Source: Candidatus Heimdallarchaeota archaeon (GTDB taxonomy: Archaea > Asgardarchaeota > Heimdallarchaeia > Heimdallarchaeales > Kariarchaeaceae). From it: DNA of 64,000 nucleotides. The stretch lies in assembly GCA_026702845.1 (NCBI GenBank), contig JADCLS010000009.1, forward strand, positions 124,001-188,000, in the 5' to 3' direction. Below, in pieces: positions 63,541 through 64,000 of the stretch (positions within the stretch are counted from its first letter, which is position 1; each line of letters begins with the position of its first letter). The translations under genes and the position numbers were made by a program. The notes beneath the pieces were generated by a model. That model worked only from the letters and a program-made list of their open reading frames with translations, was not told the DNA's origin and made no database searches.

Positions 63541-64000
63541 GTTTACAAAAAATCGATTAAAGTTTCTTTTCCTTATGCTTGTATTCGTCACATCAATGAA
63601 TATAGCACCTCAAGCACAAGAAACAATAGAGATCACTTTTTGGTACACAGAGGGATCTATTGAAGGAGCCCTCTACGAAACATTAGTTGCCAATTTTGAG
63701 GCAGCTAATCCTAATGTTGATGTAACTGCTCAGCAGATCGGTTACTTTGATACCGAGGCCAGTTATGAAAATGCACTCATTGCCGGTACTGAGCCTGATG
63801 TACTGCGTGCAGATGTTACTTGGATCACTAAATGGGCCAATCAAAAAGTATTAGAACCATTAGATGATTATGATTGGGATCAGACAGATTTCATTGATAC
63901 CGCTTTGAGATTAAATCAGTGGCAGGGAAAAACCTATGGAATTCCACAGGTTGTTGATACTCTTGGTATTATGTATAACAAACAGGTCTTCAGCGATGCA
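63539..64000 (+). CDS. Extracellular sugar-binding protein of an ABC importer, partial
   Basis: The first 154 residues of a family 1 (MalE-type) solute-binding protein; the rest lies beyond the right edge. A signal peptide (about 1-27, FLFLMLVFVTSMNIAPQAQ) precedes EITFWYTEGSIEGALYETL, FEAANPNVDVTAQQI, GTEPDVLRADVTWI and GIPQVVDTLGIMYNKQVF, the usual succession in maltose/maltodextrin-binding proteins. No lipobox Cys is visible, so an N-terminal membrane anchor by the uncut helix is possible. Its place beside alpha-glucan genes suggests a maltodextrin ligand (inference). Confidence 0.85.
   Translation, partial: MFTKNRLKFLFLMLVFVTSMNIAPQAQETIEITFWYTEGSIEGALYETLVANFEAANPNVDVTAQQIGYFDTEASYENALIAGTEPDVLRADVTWITKWANQKVLEPLDDYDWDQTDFIDTALRLNQWQGKTYGIPQVVDTLGIMYNKQVFSDA

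Noticed and set aside
1..64000. tRNA, rRNA, CRISPR arrays, insertion sequences, prophage or integrase genes
   Set aside because: I looked through the gaps between genes for cloverleaf motifs, regularly spaced repeats and transposase or integrase motifs, and found none. Short or degenerate copies could be missed without computation.

Overview
The window reads as AT-rich chromosomal DNA of an archaeon, most likely an Asgard archaeon of the Heimdallarchaeia type (inference; no rRNA or marker protein is present to prove it). The main reasons are these. More than twenty genes have a TATA-like box centred about 24-29 bases upstream of the start codon, which implies leaderless mRNAs, while downstream genes in operons carry GGAGG or GGTGA ribosome binding sites. 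Longin-like domain proteins, leucine-rich repeat proteins and many small winged-helix proteins are present. Several secreted proteins end in a Thr/Ser-rich stalk, a Pro-Gly-Phe-like motif, one membrane helix and a basic tail. No tRNA, rRNA, CRISPR array, insertion sequence or phage gene was found.

Layout. 1-2.2 kb: a calcium-type P-type ATPase cut by the left edge. 2.5-3.6 kb: a TusA-like and a NifX-like small protein. 3.8-10.1 kb: amide/amine chemistry, comprising a secernin-type Ntn hydrolase, a class III aminotransferase directly abutting a kinase-fold protein, a C45-type Ntn acyltransferase, and a winged-helix protein fused to a BtrH/C39-like cysteine domain. 10.1-12.3 kb: two proteins sharing a zinc-ribbon-like N-terminus and a small winged-helix protein. 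12.5-18.2 kb: a possible sensory locus with a methyl-accepting-type receptor, a diiron ODP-like metallo-beta-lactamase-fold protein, and two paralogous longin-like proteins with an identically spaced four-cysteine motif. 18.4-25.5 kb: acetyltransferase, regulators, an aminotransferase, a TPR-longin protein and small proteins. 25.8-42.1 kb: three large secreted surface proteins interspersed with an LRR protein, an ABC-2 transporter, a 2-hydroxyacid dehydrogenase and hypotheticals. 42.3-45.8 kb: a heterodimeric ABC exporter. 45.9-55.6 kb: hypotheticals, a small winged-helix gene flanked by two related hairpins, an aminotransferase, two alpha/beta hydrolases, a GPH-type sugar transporter, a ribbon-helix-helix regulator and a second LRR protein. 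55.6-64 kb: an alpha-glucan module with GT35 phosphorylase, GH57 enzyme, maltokinase-like kinase, a surface protein with starch-binding-like and PKD domains, and the start of a sugar-binding protein of an ABC importer.

How genes may work together. The right end describes capture of extracellular alpha-glucan (surface protein, binding protein) and its intracellular breakdown or storage (GH57, phosphorylase, maltokinase-like kinase), although each gene appears to have its own promoter. The 12.5-18.2 kb locus is the best candidate for an undescribed system: a transmembrane receptor with no CheA/CheW/CheY genes in the window, beside a candidate O2/NO-binding diiron protein and two longin-four-cysteine proteins. 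The 3.8-10.1 kb cluster of two self-processing Ntn hydrolases, a PLP enzyme, a kinase-like protein and a BtrH-like fusion is a second candidate. Both are inferences from gene neighbourhood and motifs.
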